Source: Phyllobacteriaceae bacterium UBA1940 (GTDB lineage: Bacteria; Pseudomonadota; Alphaproteobacteria; Rhizobiales; Rhizobiaceae). Taken from it: 64,000 nt of DNA. Positions 1 to 7,569 of this stretch are shown one piece after another. A model generated the notes under the pieces. That model did not search any database, was not told the DNA's origin, and was given only the letters and a program-made list of their open reading frames with translations. A program made the translations under genes and the position numbers. The stretch lies in NCBI GenBank assembly GCA_002336975.1, contig DDFA01000016.1, forward strand, positions 14,672 through 78,671, given 5' to 3'. Numbering within the stretch: the stretch's first letter is position 1; each line of letters starts with the position of its first letter.

Positions 1-1
1 G

Positions 2-154
2 AACGCCATGCTGCTGGAGGTCGATCCGCGCAATGCGGCGGCGGTCGCCTTCTACGCCGCGCACGGCTTTGCCAAGGTGGGCGAGGCGCAGCATACGGCG
101 GACAATGTCTCCGGCGTGCCGCTGGATGTCTACGAGAAGCCGCTTCACGGTTGA
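2..154 (+). CDS. GNAT-family acetyltransferase, C-terminal fragment
   Basis: This reading frame enters from outside the window and ends at the TGA at 152-154, leaving the last 50 residues. The visible part contains LLEVDPRN, then AVAFYAAHGFAKVG and a final VYEKPL, the usual closing pattern of GNAT N-acetyltransferases: the last helix and strand after the acetyl-CoA site, where a Tyr follows the hydrophobic AVAF segment. Substrate cannot be told from this part. It lies on the same strand as the complex I accessory gene about 150 bp downstream, but that gene has its own ribosome binding site. Confidence 0.7.
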   Translation, partial: NAMLLEVDPRNAAAVAFYAAHGFAKVGEAQHTADNVSGVPLDVYEKPLHG

Positions 155-305
155 CGCCTACGAAAAGCCGTGGGCGAAGGCGCGGGAATCGCTGGACATT
201 CCGGCGTCTTGGGGCCATAAGCGGAAGAAATATCGCCCGTGTTGAGCGGGCAAACCATCAGTCTCGGGCCGCCCTTGCGGCATGGCCCTGCCAAGGACGC
301 CACCC

Positions 306-704
306 ATGAGCCTTCTCAAGCAGATTTTCACCTGGTGGAACGGTCAGACGATCGGCACCCGTTTCCATACCTGGCGCTTCGGCACCAAGGTCGGCCAGGA
401 TGAGTTCGGCAACGTCTACTATCAGGGCGGCGGCAAGGATTCCGAAGGTCGCACGCGCCGCTGGGTCATCTACAACGGCTATGCCGACGCCTCCGCCATC
501 CCCCCGGGCTGGCACGGCTGGATGCATCACCGCACGGACGTTTCCCCGGCCGACGAGAGCTACAAGGCACGCGAATGGGAAAAGGCGCATCGCGCCAATC
601 CGACCGGCACCGCGCAGGCCTACCGCCCGCCGGGCTCGCTTGCCGCCACCGGCGAGCGCCCGCGCGTGACCGGCGACTACGACGCCTGGACCCCGGGCAA
701 CTGA
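306..704 (+). CDS. NDUFA12-family NADH:ubiquinone oxidoreductase accessory subunit
   Basis: A 132-residue soluble protein of the NDUFA12 / 17.2-kDa subunit family, an accessory subunit of respiratory complex I found in mitochondria and alphaproteobacteria. Family-typical stretches are visible: WWNGQTIGTRFHTWRFG near the start, VGQDEFGNVYYQ, then RRWVIYNG and a WHGWMHHRTD core around residues 75-85. The ATG at 306 was chosen because AAGGA lies about 8 bases upstream; an in-frame upstream ATG at 282 has no such site. It stands next to a DUF2155 gene, the usual rhizobial arrangement. The family call is firm; the exact role in complex I assembly is inferred from homologues. Confidence 0.88.
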   Translation: MSLLKQIFTWWNGQTIGTRFHTWRFGTKVGQDEFGNVYYQGGGKDSEGRTRRWVIYNGYADASAIPPGWHGWMHHRTDVSPADESYKAREWEKAHRANPTGTAQAYRPPGSLAATGERPRVTGDYDAWTPGN

Positions 705-778
705 TACCGATTTGGCCACATTTCGCCGGTAGCTGGAAGCTGCCGGCGGACCGCCGGAACGGATCAGGAGACGGCTTC

Positions 779-1219
779 ATGACATCAGGGTTTTCACGGG
801 CAAACGCCGGGCGGCGCTTCGGTTCGGTGGCGCTTGCGGCATTTGTCGCAGGGCTTGCCCTGACGCCTGCCTCCGCATGGGCGGCGCGTGTCGAGAACCC
901 GGTCGCCGCTTTCTCCGGCATCGACAAGATCACCGGCCGCATCACCAATTTCGATGTCTATATCGGCGAGACCGTGCAGTTCGGCGCGCTGCAGGTGACG
1001 CCCAAGGTCTGCTACAGCCGTGACGATACCGAGGCGCAGAAGATCACCTCCTTCGTCGAGGTCGATGAGATCACCCTCGACCGCAAGATCCGCCGCATCT
1101 TCACCGGCTGGATGTTCGCCGACAGCCCCGGCCTCAACGCCGTCGAGCACCCCGTCTATGACGTCTGGCTGACCGAGTGCAAGGCGAAGTCGGACGTGCC
1201 GCCGCCGGAAGGCAAGTAA
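779..1219 (+). CDS. DUF2155 domain secreted protein
   Basis: A 146-residue protein with a Sec signal peptide (positively charged N-terminus, hydrophobic stretch, likely cleavage after ASAWA near residue 30). The mature part matches the DUF2155 family, with DKITGRITNFDVYIGETVQFG, CYSRDD and a closing YDVWLTEC segment. The two conserved cysteines could form a disulphide in the periplasm. The start was set at 779 because AGGAG sits 7-10 bases upstream; earlier in-frame starts would put extra residues before the signal peptide and overlap the previous gene. The function of DUF2155 is not known. Confidence 0.85.
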   Translation: MTSGFSRANAGRRFGSVALAAFVAGLALTPASAWAARVENPVAAFSGIDKITGRITNFDVYIGETVQFGALQVTPKVCYSRDDTEAQKITSFVEVDEITLDRKIRRIFTGWMFADSPGLNAVEHPVYDVWLTECKAKSDVPPPEGK

Positions 1220-1241
1220 TCGGGGCCGCTTCGGCCGCATT

Positions 1242-1428
1242 GCCCCTCATCCAGCCTGCCGGCCACCTTCTCCCAGCAAGCGGGGCGAAGGAGATTCGCT
1301 GAGCCGGTTTCCCACTTCCATTGTCGTCGTTGCTCTATTGGAAAACGTCCGTTGAACCGGAAGCCGGTGCGGCATATCCCTTCGCCCCGCTTGCTGGGAG
1401 AAGGTGGCCGGCAGGCTGGATGAGGGGC
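1242..1428. repeat. 50-bp perfect inverted repeat between convergent genes
   Basis: Arms 1242-1291 and 1379-1428 are exact reverse complements, separated by 87 bp. The outer ends read CCCCTCATCCAGCC / GGCTGGATGAGGGG and the inner ends carry CACCTTCTCCC / GGGAGAAGGTG. This resembles the palindromic intergenic repeats (RIME-like) scattered through rhizobial genomes. It lies between the 3' ends of the DUF2155 gene and aat, so it may also end transcription from both sides. Arm identity is read directly; the family name is from memory. Confidence 0.75.
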
Positions 1429-1430
1429 CG

Positions 1431-2045
1431 TCAGAACGGCAGATGCGGCGAGGCCAGCGCGTTCGCCAGCATATCCTCGTAATCGATCTTAGGCACGTCG
1501 ATGGCCCCGAATGTCTTCAGATGTTCGGTGGTGAACTGCGTGTCGAGCAGGCGGAAGCCGTTCGTCTTCAGGCGCTCCACGAGATGGACAAGGCAGATTT
1601 TCGAGGCGTCGGTGCGCCGCGAGAACATGCTTTCGCCGAAGAAGGCCGCGCCGAGCGAGACGCCGTAGAGGCCGCCGACAAGCTGATCCCCCTCCCAGGC
1701 TTCGACGGAATGGGCATGGCCCATGCGGTGCAGGGTGCCGTAGAGCGACTTGATCCTGGCGTTGATCCAGGTGGATGGCCGGTCCGGCGCAGCCTCGGCG
1801 CAGGCGGCGACCACCGCGTCGAAGGCGGTATCGAAACGAATGTCGAAGGGGGCTTTGCGGATCGTCTTGGCGAGGCTGCGCGAGACGTGGAATTCATCGA
1901 GCGGGATGACGCCCCGCATATCCGGCTCGACCCAGAAGAGTTCCGGGTCGTCCGCCGAATCGGCCATCGGGAAAAGCCCGATGGAATAGGCGCGCAGAAG
2001 GAGTTCCGGGGTGATTTCCGGGTGCCGTCTGCGTCGCCCTGCCAT
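1431..2045 (-). CDS. aat: Leucyl/phenylalanyl-tRNA-protein transferase
   Basis: A 204-residue cytosolic enzyme that moves Leu or Phe from charged tRNA onto N-terminal Arg or Lys of proteins, marking them for ClpAP (N-degron pathway). Recognisable segments are [14 protein letters not shown] near residue 15, [36 protein letters not shown] and [16 protein letters not shown], which follow the Aat order and length closely. It is the last gene of the leftward aroQ-accB-accC-aat run, 13 bp after accC. Confidence 0.95.
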   Translation of the reverse strand: MAGRRRRHPEITPELLLRAYSIGLFPMADSADDPELFWVEPDMRGVIPLDEFHVSRSLAKTIRKAPFDIRFDTAFDAVVAACAEAAPDRPSTWINARIKSLYGTLHRMGHAHSVEAWEGDQLVGGLYGVSLGAAFFGESMFSRRTDASKICLVHLVERLKTNGFRLLDTQFTTEHLKTFGAIDVPKIDYEDMLANALASPHLPF

Positions 2046-2058
2046 CGACCGACGCTCC

Positions 2059-3405
2059 TTAAGCGTCGGTCTTGCTGGCCAGATAGTTCTCCAGCCAGTG
2101 GATGTCGTAGTCGCCGTTGGCGATGTCCTGGTTGCCGATCAGGTCCTGGAAGAGCGGCAGCGTCGTCTTGATGCCGTCGATGACGAACTCGTCCAGCACG
2201 CGGCGCAGGCGCATCATGCATTCGACGCGGGTGCGGCCGTGCACGATGAGCTTGCCGATCAGGCTGTCGTAGTAGGGCGGGATACGGTAGCCCTGATAGG
2301 CGCCCGAATCGACGCGAACGCCAAGACCGCCCGGCGCATGGAAATGCGTGATCGTGCCCGGGGAGGGAACGAAGGTGCGCGGGTCCTCGGCGTTGATGCG
2401 GCACTCGATGGCATGACCTGAGAAAACGATATCCTCCTGCCGGACCGAAAGGCCCCCGCCGGAAGCGACGCGAATCTGCTCGTGCACGAGGTCGATGCCG
2501 GTGATCGCTTCGGTGATCGTATGCTCCACCTGAAGACGGGTGTTCATTTCGATGAAATAGAACTCGCCGTTCTCGTAGAGGAATTCGATCGTGCCGGCGC
2601 CGCGATATTTCAGCTTCTTCATGGCGTCGGCGCAGATCTGGCCGATTTTCATGCGCTGCTCGACATTGAGGGCCGGGGAGTTGGCTTCTTCCCAGACCTT
2701 CTGGTGGCGGCGCTGCAGCGAGCAGTCGCGCTCGCCCATATGCACCGCATTGCCCATGCCATCGCCCATGACCTGGATTTCGATATGGCGCGGCTTGCCG
2801 AGATACTTTTCCATATAGACGGCGTCGTTGCCGAAGGCGGCGAGCGCCTCGGAACGGGCGGTCGAGACGGCCTCTTCAAGGTCGGCCTCGGTCCGGGCGA
2901 CCTTCATGCCGCGCCCGCCGCCGCCGGCGGTGGCCTTGATCAGCACGGGGAAGCCGATCTGGCGGGCGATTTCCAGCGCGTTTTCCGGCTTCACCTCGCC
3001 GTCGGAGCCGGGAACGACGGGGATGCCGAGTTCCTGCGCCGTCTGCTTGGCGGTGATCTTGTCGCCCATGACGCGGATATGCTCCGCCGTCGGGCCGATG
3101 AAGGTGATGCCGTGCGCGTCGAGGATTTCCGCGAACTTGGCGTTCTCCGACAGGAAGCCGTAGCCCGGATGCACGGCGTCTGCGCCGGTGATCTCGCAGG
3201 CGGCGACGATCTGGTGGATGTTCAGGTAGCTTTCTCGCGACGGGGGCGGGCCGATGCACACGCTCTCGTCGGCAAGGCGCACATGCATGGCGTCGGCATC
3301 GGCCGTCGAATGCACGGCGACCGTGGCGATGCCCAGCTCCTTGCACGCCCGGAGGACGCGAAGGGCGATTTCGCCGCGGTTGGCAATGAGGACTTTGGAG
3401 ATCAT
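2059..3405 (-). CDS. accC: Acetyl-CoA carboxylase biotin carboxylase subunit
   Basis: A 448-residue ATP-grasp enzyme that carboxylates the biotin on AccB using bicarbonate and ATP, the first half-reaction of malonyl-CoA formation. It opens with the biotin carboxylase N-domain ([20 protein letters not shown]), has the glycine-rich ATP lid GGGGRGMK near residue 165, [11 protein letters not shown], and the catalytic region [16 protein letters not shown] near residue 290. Length is normal for AccC. It starts 10 bp after accB, so the two are almost certainly co-transcribed. Confidence 0.97.
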   Translation of the reverse strand: MISKVLIANRGEIALRVLRACKELGIATVAVHSTADADAMHVRLADESVCIGPPPSRESYLNIHQIVAACEITGADAVHPGYGFLSENAKFAEILDAHGITFIGPTAEHIRVMGDKITAKQTAQELGIPVVPGSDGEVKPENALEIARQIGFPVLIKATAGGGGRGMKVARTEADLEEAVSTARSEALAAFGNDAVYMEKYLGKPRHIEIQVMGDGMGNAVHMGERDCSLQRRHQKVWEEANSPALNVEQRMKIGQICADAMKKLKYRGAGTIEFLYENGEFYFIEMNTRLQVEHTITEAITGIDLVHEQIRVASGGGLSVRQEDIVFSGHAIECRINAEDPRTFVPSPGTITHFHAPGGLGVRVDSGAYQGYRIPPYYDSLIGKLIVHGRTRVECMMRLRRVLDEFVIDGIKTTLPLFQDLIGNQDIANGDYDIHWLENYLASKTDA

Positions 3406-3415
3406 GGGACCCGCC

Positions 3416-3886
3416 TTATTCGATGACGATCAGCGGTTCGCCATATTCGACCGGGCTTGCATCCGAGACGAGGATTTCGGTGACCTTGCCCGAGCGCGGC
3501 GCCGGGATCTGGTTCATCGTCTTCATGGCTTCGATGATGAGGATGGTCTGGCCTTCCTTGACGGTCGAGCCGACCTCGATGAAGGGGCGGGCGCCCGGAG
3601 CGGGCGAGAGGTAGGCGGTGCCCACCATCGGCGCCGTCACGGCGTTCTTGTTGCTGCGGGCGTCGGCCGGCGCTGCGGCGACGGCGGCCGTGGCGGCGAC
3701 TGCGGCCGGTGCGGCGAAGGCCGGGGCTGCGATCGGCGCCTGGACATATTGCGGGGTGCCGGCGCGCGAGACGCGGATGCGCAGGTCGTCCTGCTCCACT
3801 TCGATCTCGGTCAGGTCCGTCTCGTTGAGGATGTTGGCGAGATCGCGGATCAGAGCCTGATCGATGCCGTGTTTCTTGTCAGCCAT
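3416..3886 (-). CDS. accB: Acetyl-CoA carboxylase biotin carboxyl carrier protein
   Basis: A 156-residue carrier that holds biotin for acetyl-CoA carboxylase. The N-terminal 50 residues are acidic and followed by an Ala/Pro-rich flexible linker (residues about 55-80). The C-terminal biotinyl domain has the EAMKTMN motif with the lysine that takes biotin; the usual motif is EAMKMMN, so the Thr is a mild variant. I placed the start at 3886 (MADKKHGID) because the 21 residues before it are unlike the family. It lies 22 bp after aroQ and 10 bp before accC. Confidence 0.95.
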   Translation of the reverse strand: MADKKHGIDQALIRDLANILNETDLTEIEVEQDDLRIRVSRAGTPQYVQAPIAAPAFAAPAAVAATAAVAAAPADARSNKNAVTAPMVGTAYLSPAPGARPFIEVGSTVKEGQTILIIEAMKTMNQIPAPRSGKVTEILVSDASPVEYGEPLIVIE

Positions 3887-3908
3887 GGAAATGAGCCTCT
3901 GGTTCTTT

Positions 3909-4346
3909 TTATTTCGTGATGGACGAGAGCGCATGCAGCGCAAGGACATAGCTATGCGCGCCGAAGCCGCAGATGACGCCCTTTACGGCGGGCGCGATCA
4001 TCGACTTGTGGCGGAATTCCTCGCGGGCATGCACGTTGGAAAGGTGCAGTTCGACCACCGGGATCTTCACGGCGCGGATGGCGTCGTGCAGCGCGATCGA
4101 AGTGTGGGTATAGGCACCGGCGTTGATGGCGATGCCGGCAGCGGTGTCGCCGGCCTCATGGATCCAGTCGACCAGATCGCCTTCGTGGTTGGACTGGCGG
4201 AACTCCACGGCATAGCCCAGCTTCTCGCCCTCGGCCTTGCAGAGCGCGTCGATATCGGCGAGCGTCTGGCCGCCATAGATACCGGGCTCGCGTTTGCCGA
4301 GTGCGTTGAGGTTGGGGCCGTTGAGCACGAAAAGGGTTGAAGCCAT
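3909..4346 (-). CDS. aroQ: Type II 3-dehydroquinate dehydratase
   Basis: A 145-residue enzyme of the shikimate pathway that dehydrates 3-dehydroquinate. Type II features are clear: NGPNLN at residues 9-14, the active-site Tyr in EPGIYGG, the [13 protein letters not shown] segment, NAGAYTHTS, and [17 protein letters not shown] with the catalytic His. The start MASTLF at 4346 gives the normal family length; a start at 4373 would add nine unusual residues. It heads the aroQ-accB-accC-aat operon. Confidence 0.95.
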   Translation of the reverse strand: MASTLFVLNGPNLNALGKREPGIYGGQTLADIDALCKAEGEKLGYAVEFRQSNHEGDLVDWIHEAGDTAAGIAINAGAYTHTSIALHDAIRAVKIPVVELHLSNVHAREEFRHKSMIAPAVKGVICGFGAHSYVLALHALSSITK

Positions 4347-4402
4347 TCGCAATTCCGCATGCTGGATAGACAATTACCTATAGACCGGCGGTTTCCACAG
4401 GG

Positions 4403-4432
4403 AAAGCCCCAAGGCGCGGGGCTTTGCCGGTC
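4403..4432 (-). terminator. Stem-loop between DsbA-like gene and aroQ
   Basis: An 8-bp stem AAAGCCCC (4403-4410) / GGGGCTTT (4418-4425) with a 7-base loop, extended by an outer pair GACCGGC (4383-4389) / GCCGGTC (4426-4432). It lies just after the leftward DsbA-like gene and about 60 bp before aroQ. No clear U run follows, so it may be a weak terminator or an RNA-processing structure. Confidence 0.45.
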
Positions 4433-4491
4433 TGAAGGGCGTGTCCACAAGCCAAAGGCTCAACACGGGGAGCGTGGCGAGAAGATGGCGG

Positions 4492-5253
4492 TTACGAGCA
4501 GGTCGCCTTGCCGCAGGCGCGGACATTGGCGATCTTTTCCTTGAGTTCGTCCACGCCGACGGCGCCGAAGACCATTTCCTGGCCGAGCACATAGGAGGGC
4601 GTGCCGGTGATGCCGAGGTCGTTCGCCAGCGAATAGGCCTGGCGCACCGCATCGTCATGCGGCTTTTCCGCCATCGTCTTGCGGATATCGGCTTCCGCAA
4701 CACCCATGCTGGCGGCAAGCGCGATGGCGCTCTCATCCGTCGCGCGGCCTTCGCCGCCGAGCAATGCACGGTGGAATTCGCCGTATTTCTCCGGTGCGAG
4801 GTCGCGGAAGGCGGCGCTGACCTTGTGGGCAGCCAGCGAATCGGGGCCGAGGATCGGCAGTTCCTTCAGGACGAAGCGGATATTCTTGTCCTCCTTCAGG
4901 ATCTCGTCCATGTCGGAGAGGGCGCGCTTGCAGTAGCCGCAATTGTAGTCGAAGAACTCAACGATGGTGACGTCGCCCTTCGGGTTGCCGAGCGCGATGT
5001 CGTAGGGCGAGGAGAAGATCGCCTTCTCGTTGTCGGTGATCGCGGACTGGGCCTTGGCCTGCTGCTGCTCTTCCTGCTTCTTCTGCAGGGCGTCCTGCAC
5101 GTCGACCAGGATTTCCGGGTTGGCGACAAGGTATTCCTTGATGAACTCGCCGATCTCCTTCTTCTGCGCATCGTCGAGGGCGAGAGCGGGAAGGGGGGCT
5201 GCGGCCGCGATGATGAGCGCGACGGTGGCCGCAAGCTTGGTCTTGAATGTCAT
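4492..5253 (-). CDS. DsbA-family periplasmic thiol oxidoreductase
   Basis: A 253-residue protein with a Sec signal peptide (cleavage likely after PALA, residue 25) followed by a charged coiled segment (about 26-75, rich in KKQEEQQQ) and a DsbA-type thioredoxin fold. The redox pair is Cys105-Gly-Tyr-Cys108 in VEFFDYNCGYCKRAL, and the cis-proline loop is TGTPSYVLG. A second pair of cysteines sits at the extreme C-terminus (ACGKATC). This is the Com1/BdbD-like branch, expected to form or shuffle disulphides in the periplasm. The start at 5253 is the methionine before the signal peptide. Confidence 0.88.
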   Translation of the reverse strand: MTFKTKLAATVALIIAAAAPLPALALDDAQKKEIGEFIKEYLVANPEILVDVQDALQKKQEEQQQAKAQSAITDNEKAIFSSPYDIALGNPKGDVTIVEFFDYNCGYCKRALSDMDEILKEDKNIRFVLKELPILGPDSLAAHKVSAAFRDLAPEKYGEFHRALLGGEGRATDESAIALAASMGVAEADIRKTMAEKPHDDAVRQAYSLANDLGITGTPSYVLGQEMVFGAVGVDELKEKIANVRACGKATCS

Positions 5254-5459
5254 GTCTGTCCTGTCCTCGTCCGTGATGCGCCGGAGAAGTGCCACCGGCG
5301 GCACCCGCGCGTCAATGTGCGCGGAACGCTTTCAACGACCTTATGGCCGGGCGCGCGCAAACGATAGGGCAAAAGCGGCGGATTTTCGGCCCTCGCGGGA
5401 TTGTGAATGCTGGCGTCTTGCGGCAGGAAGGCGCATCTCGTGAACCGGAAGGCAAGCCC

Positions 5460-6599
5460 ATGAAACTCTCCCGCCGCGGCGCCGTCGAACCCTTTCATGC
5501 CATGGATGTGCTGGCCGAGGCGACGAAGCGCCGCGCGAGCGGTCGCCCGGTGATCTCGATGGCGGTCGGCCAGCCCGTCCATCCCGCGCCGGAAGCGGCC
5601 CGCGACGCCGCCCGCCGGGCGCTGGAGATCGGCCGCATCGGCTATACGGATGCGCTCGGCCTTCTGTCGCTGCGCACCGCCATTTCGGACTTCTACAAGA
5701 GCCGCCATGGCGTTTCTGTCGATCCCGGCCGCATTGCCATCACGACAGGGTCTTCTGCCGGCTTCAATCTTGCCTTCCTCGCCCTGTTCGATGCCGGCGA
5801 CCGTGTCGCCATCGCGCGCCCGGGATACCCGGCCTACCGTAACATCCTCGCCGCGCTCGGTATCGAGACGGTGGAAATCGAGGTGAGCGCGGAAAACGGC
5901 TTCACTCTCAAGCCGGAAGCACTGGCGGCCGCAGGCCGTATCGATGGCGTGCTGCTCGCCAGCCCGGCCAATCCGACCGGCACCGTGACGGGCAGGGCCA
6001 ATCTCGCCGCGCTCTCCGCCTATTGCCGGGAGAACGGCATCGCCTTCATCTCGGACGAAATCTACCACGGCCTCACCTTCGTCGGGGAAGAAGCGACGGC
6101 GCTGGAATTCGGCGAGGAGGCGGTGATCATCAACTCCTTCTCGAAATATTATTGCATGACGGGCTGGCGCATCGGCTGGATGGTGCTGCCGGAAAAGCTG
6201 GTGCGCCCGGTCGAGCGCATTGCGCAGAGCCTCTACATTTCCGCCCCGGAACTCTCGCAGATCGCCGCTGAGGCAGCTCTTGGAGCCGAGGCGGAGCTGA
6301 ACGTCTATCGCGACGCCTATCGCGTGAACCGCGATTTCCTCGTCAAGCGGCTGCCCGAACTCGGCTTCTCCATCGCCTCGCCGATGGACGGCGCCTTTTA
6401 TGCCTATGTGGATGTCCGGCGCTTCACCAATGACAGCATGGCCTTCGCACGCCGCATGCTGGCCGAGACCGACGTCGCCGCGACGCCCGGCATCGACTTC
6501 GACCCGCTGGACGGCCATCACACGATGCGCTTCTCCTATGCCGGCTCCTTCGAGGAGATGAGCGAGGCGGTGGACCGCCTCGCACGCTGGCTGGCCTGA
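5460..6599 (+). CDS. Class I/II pyridoxal-phosphate aminotransferase
   Basis: A 379-residue cytosolic fold-type I PLP enzyme. Seen in order: MAVGQPVHPAPEAARDAAR, substrate loop IGYTD, cofactor loop TTGSSAGFN, ARPGYPAYRNI, SPANPTGTV, the Asp-x-x-Tyr pair in ISDEIYHG, and the Schiff-base lysine in NSFSKYYCMTGWRIGW. An Arg near the C-terminus (MRFSYAG) should bind the substrate carboxylate. GGAAGG lies 6-10 bases before the ATG at 5460. The amino donor is not deducible. It is convergent with the next gene. Confidence 0.9.
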   Translation: MKLSRRGAVEPFHAMDVLAEATKRRASGRPVISMAVGQPVHPAPEAARDAARRALEIGRIGYTDALGLLSLRTAISDFYKSRHGVSVDPGRIAITTGSSAGFNLAFLALFDAGDRVAIARPGYPAYRNILAALGIETVEIEVSAENGFTLKPEALAAAGRIDGVLLASPANPTGTVTGRANLAALSAYCRENGIAFISDEIYHGLTFVGEEATALEFGEEAVIINSFSKYYCMTGWRIGWMVLPEKLVRPVERIAQSLYISAPELSQIAAEAALGAEAELNVYRDAYRVNRDFLVKRLPELGFSIASPMDGAFYAYVDVRRFTNDSMAFARRMLAETDVAATPGIDFDPLDGHHTMRFSYAGSFEEMSEAVDRLARWLA

Positions 6600-6609
6600 T
6601 ATCGGAAAG

Positions 6610-6648
6610 CGATTCCGCTTCAGTCACTTGTGACGGCAGGCGGAATCG
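6610..6648. terminator. Stem-loop between convergent genes
   Basis: Inverted repeat CGATTCCGC (6610-6618) / GCGGAATCG (6640-6648). The 21-base loop itself contains the palindrome TCACTTGTGA. It lies between the aminotransferase (plus) and the SDR (minus), so it may end transcription from both sides, though no U run is present. Confidence 0.4.
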
Positions 6649-6674
6649 ATCTCTCAGGCCTCTGAATCACTTTC

Positions 6675-7439
6675 TCAGACGCGGTTGATCGAAACGCCGC
6701 CATCCACGAGCATCGCCGTGCCGGTCATGAAGCTGGAGGCCGGCGAGCTGAGAAAGAGGGCGGCCTCAGCGATTTCCTCCGGCGCGGCGATACGCTTGAA
6801 GGCATTGAGGCCGGCGACGAACTGCAGAGCCTCGGGCGTATTGGCGACATCGCGCCCCATCGGCGTATCCGTCGCACCGGGCAGCAGCGCGTTCACGCGA
6901 ATCCCTCTCGGCCCATATTCGGATGCCAGCACCTGAACCAGACCGACGAGGCCGGATTTCGATGCGGCATAGGCCGCAAGGCCCGGAAAGCCCGCCGTAT
7001 AGCCGACGAAGGTCGAGGTGAACACGATGCTGCCGCCACCGCGCGCCTCCATGGCCGGGAGCTGGTATTTGGCCGCAAGGAAGCCGCTTGTCAGGTTGAC
7101 GGCGAGCACTTCCTGCCATTCCGCCATGGAAAGGGCGGGCAGGGCGCCGACCGGCCCCGTCGTGCCGGCATTGTTGAAGGCGATGTCGAGGCCGCCGAAC
7201 TCCGTTTGCGCGGCATCGACCAGCGCCCGGTGATGCGCTTCCTCGCTGACATCGCCGGGAACGGTCACGACCGCACCGCCAGCTGCGCGGATTTCTTCGG
7301 CAACCGCTTCCAGTCTTTCGTGTCCGCGTGCCGAAAGCACGACTTTCGCGCCCTGCCGGGCGAACAGCAGCGCAGCCGCGCGGCCGATGCCGGAGCTTGC
7401 GCCGGTGATGATGGCGACCTTGTCGTCGAGACGTGTCAT
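6675..7439 (-). CDS. Short-chain dehydrogenase/reductase (SDR), glucose-1-dehydrogenase-like
   Basis: A 254-residue classical SDR using NAD(P)H. The cofactor motif TGASSGIG is at residues 12-19, NNAG lies near residue 90, and the catalytic Ser and YAASK lie near residues 140-160. The C-terminal part ends FMTGTAMLVDGG, typical of the family. GAGGAG is positioned 8-13 bases before the ATG at 7439. Substrate is not predictable from sequence. It stands alone between a convergent gene and rne. Confidence 0.9.
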   Translation of the reverse strand: MTRLDDKVAIITGASSGIGRAAALLFARQGAKVVLSARGHERLEAVAEEIRAAGGAVVTVPGDVSEEAHHRALVDAAQTEFGGLDIAFNNAGTTGPVGALPALSMAEWQEVLAVNLTSGFLAAKYQLPAMEARGGGSIVFTSTFVGYTAGFPGLAAYAASKSGLVGLVQVLASEYGPRGIRVNALLPGATDTPMGRDVANTPEALQFVAGLNAFKRIAAPEEIAEAALFLSSPASSFMTGTAMLVDGGVSINRV

Positions 7440-7514
7440 GGGGGAACTCCTCTTGGTTCTGACGACAGCGGTGTCGCAGAAGGAGAGAGGCGCAACCACC
7501 CGATTCCCGCGCAT

Positions 7515-7543
7515 GAAAAAAGGCCCGGTAAAAACCGGGCCTT
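7515..7543 (-). terminator. Rho-independent terminator of rne
   Basis: Read on the minus strand: AAGGCCCGG, a short U-rich loop, CCGGGCCTT, then a run of T (A at 7515-7520 on the plus strand). It starts about 27 bp after the rne stop codon. Confidence 0.8.
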
Positions 7544-7569
7544 CCTGATTTCATAATATAAGCAGCGTC

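Noticed and set aside
33-245. 70-residue frame over the acetyltransferase tail
   Set aside because: Arg/Ser-rich shadow of the real frame 2-154; its short unique end has no support.
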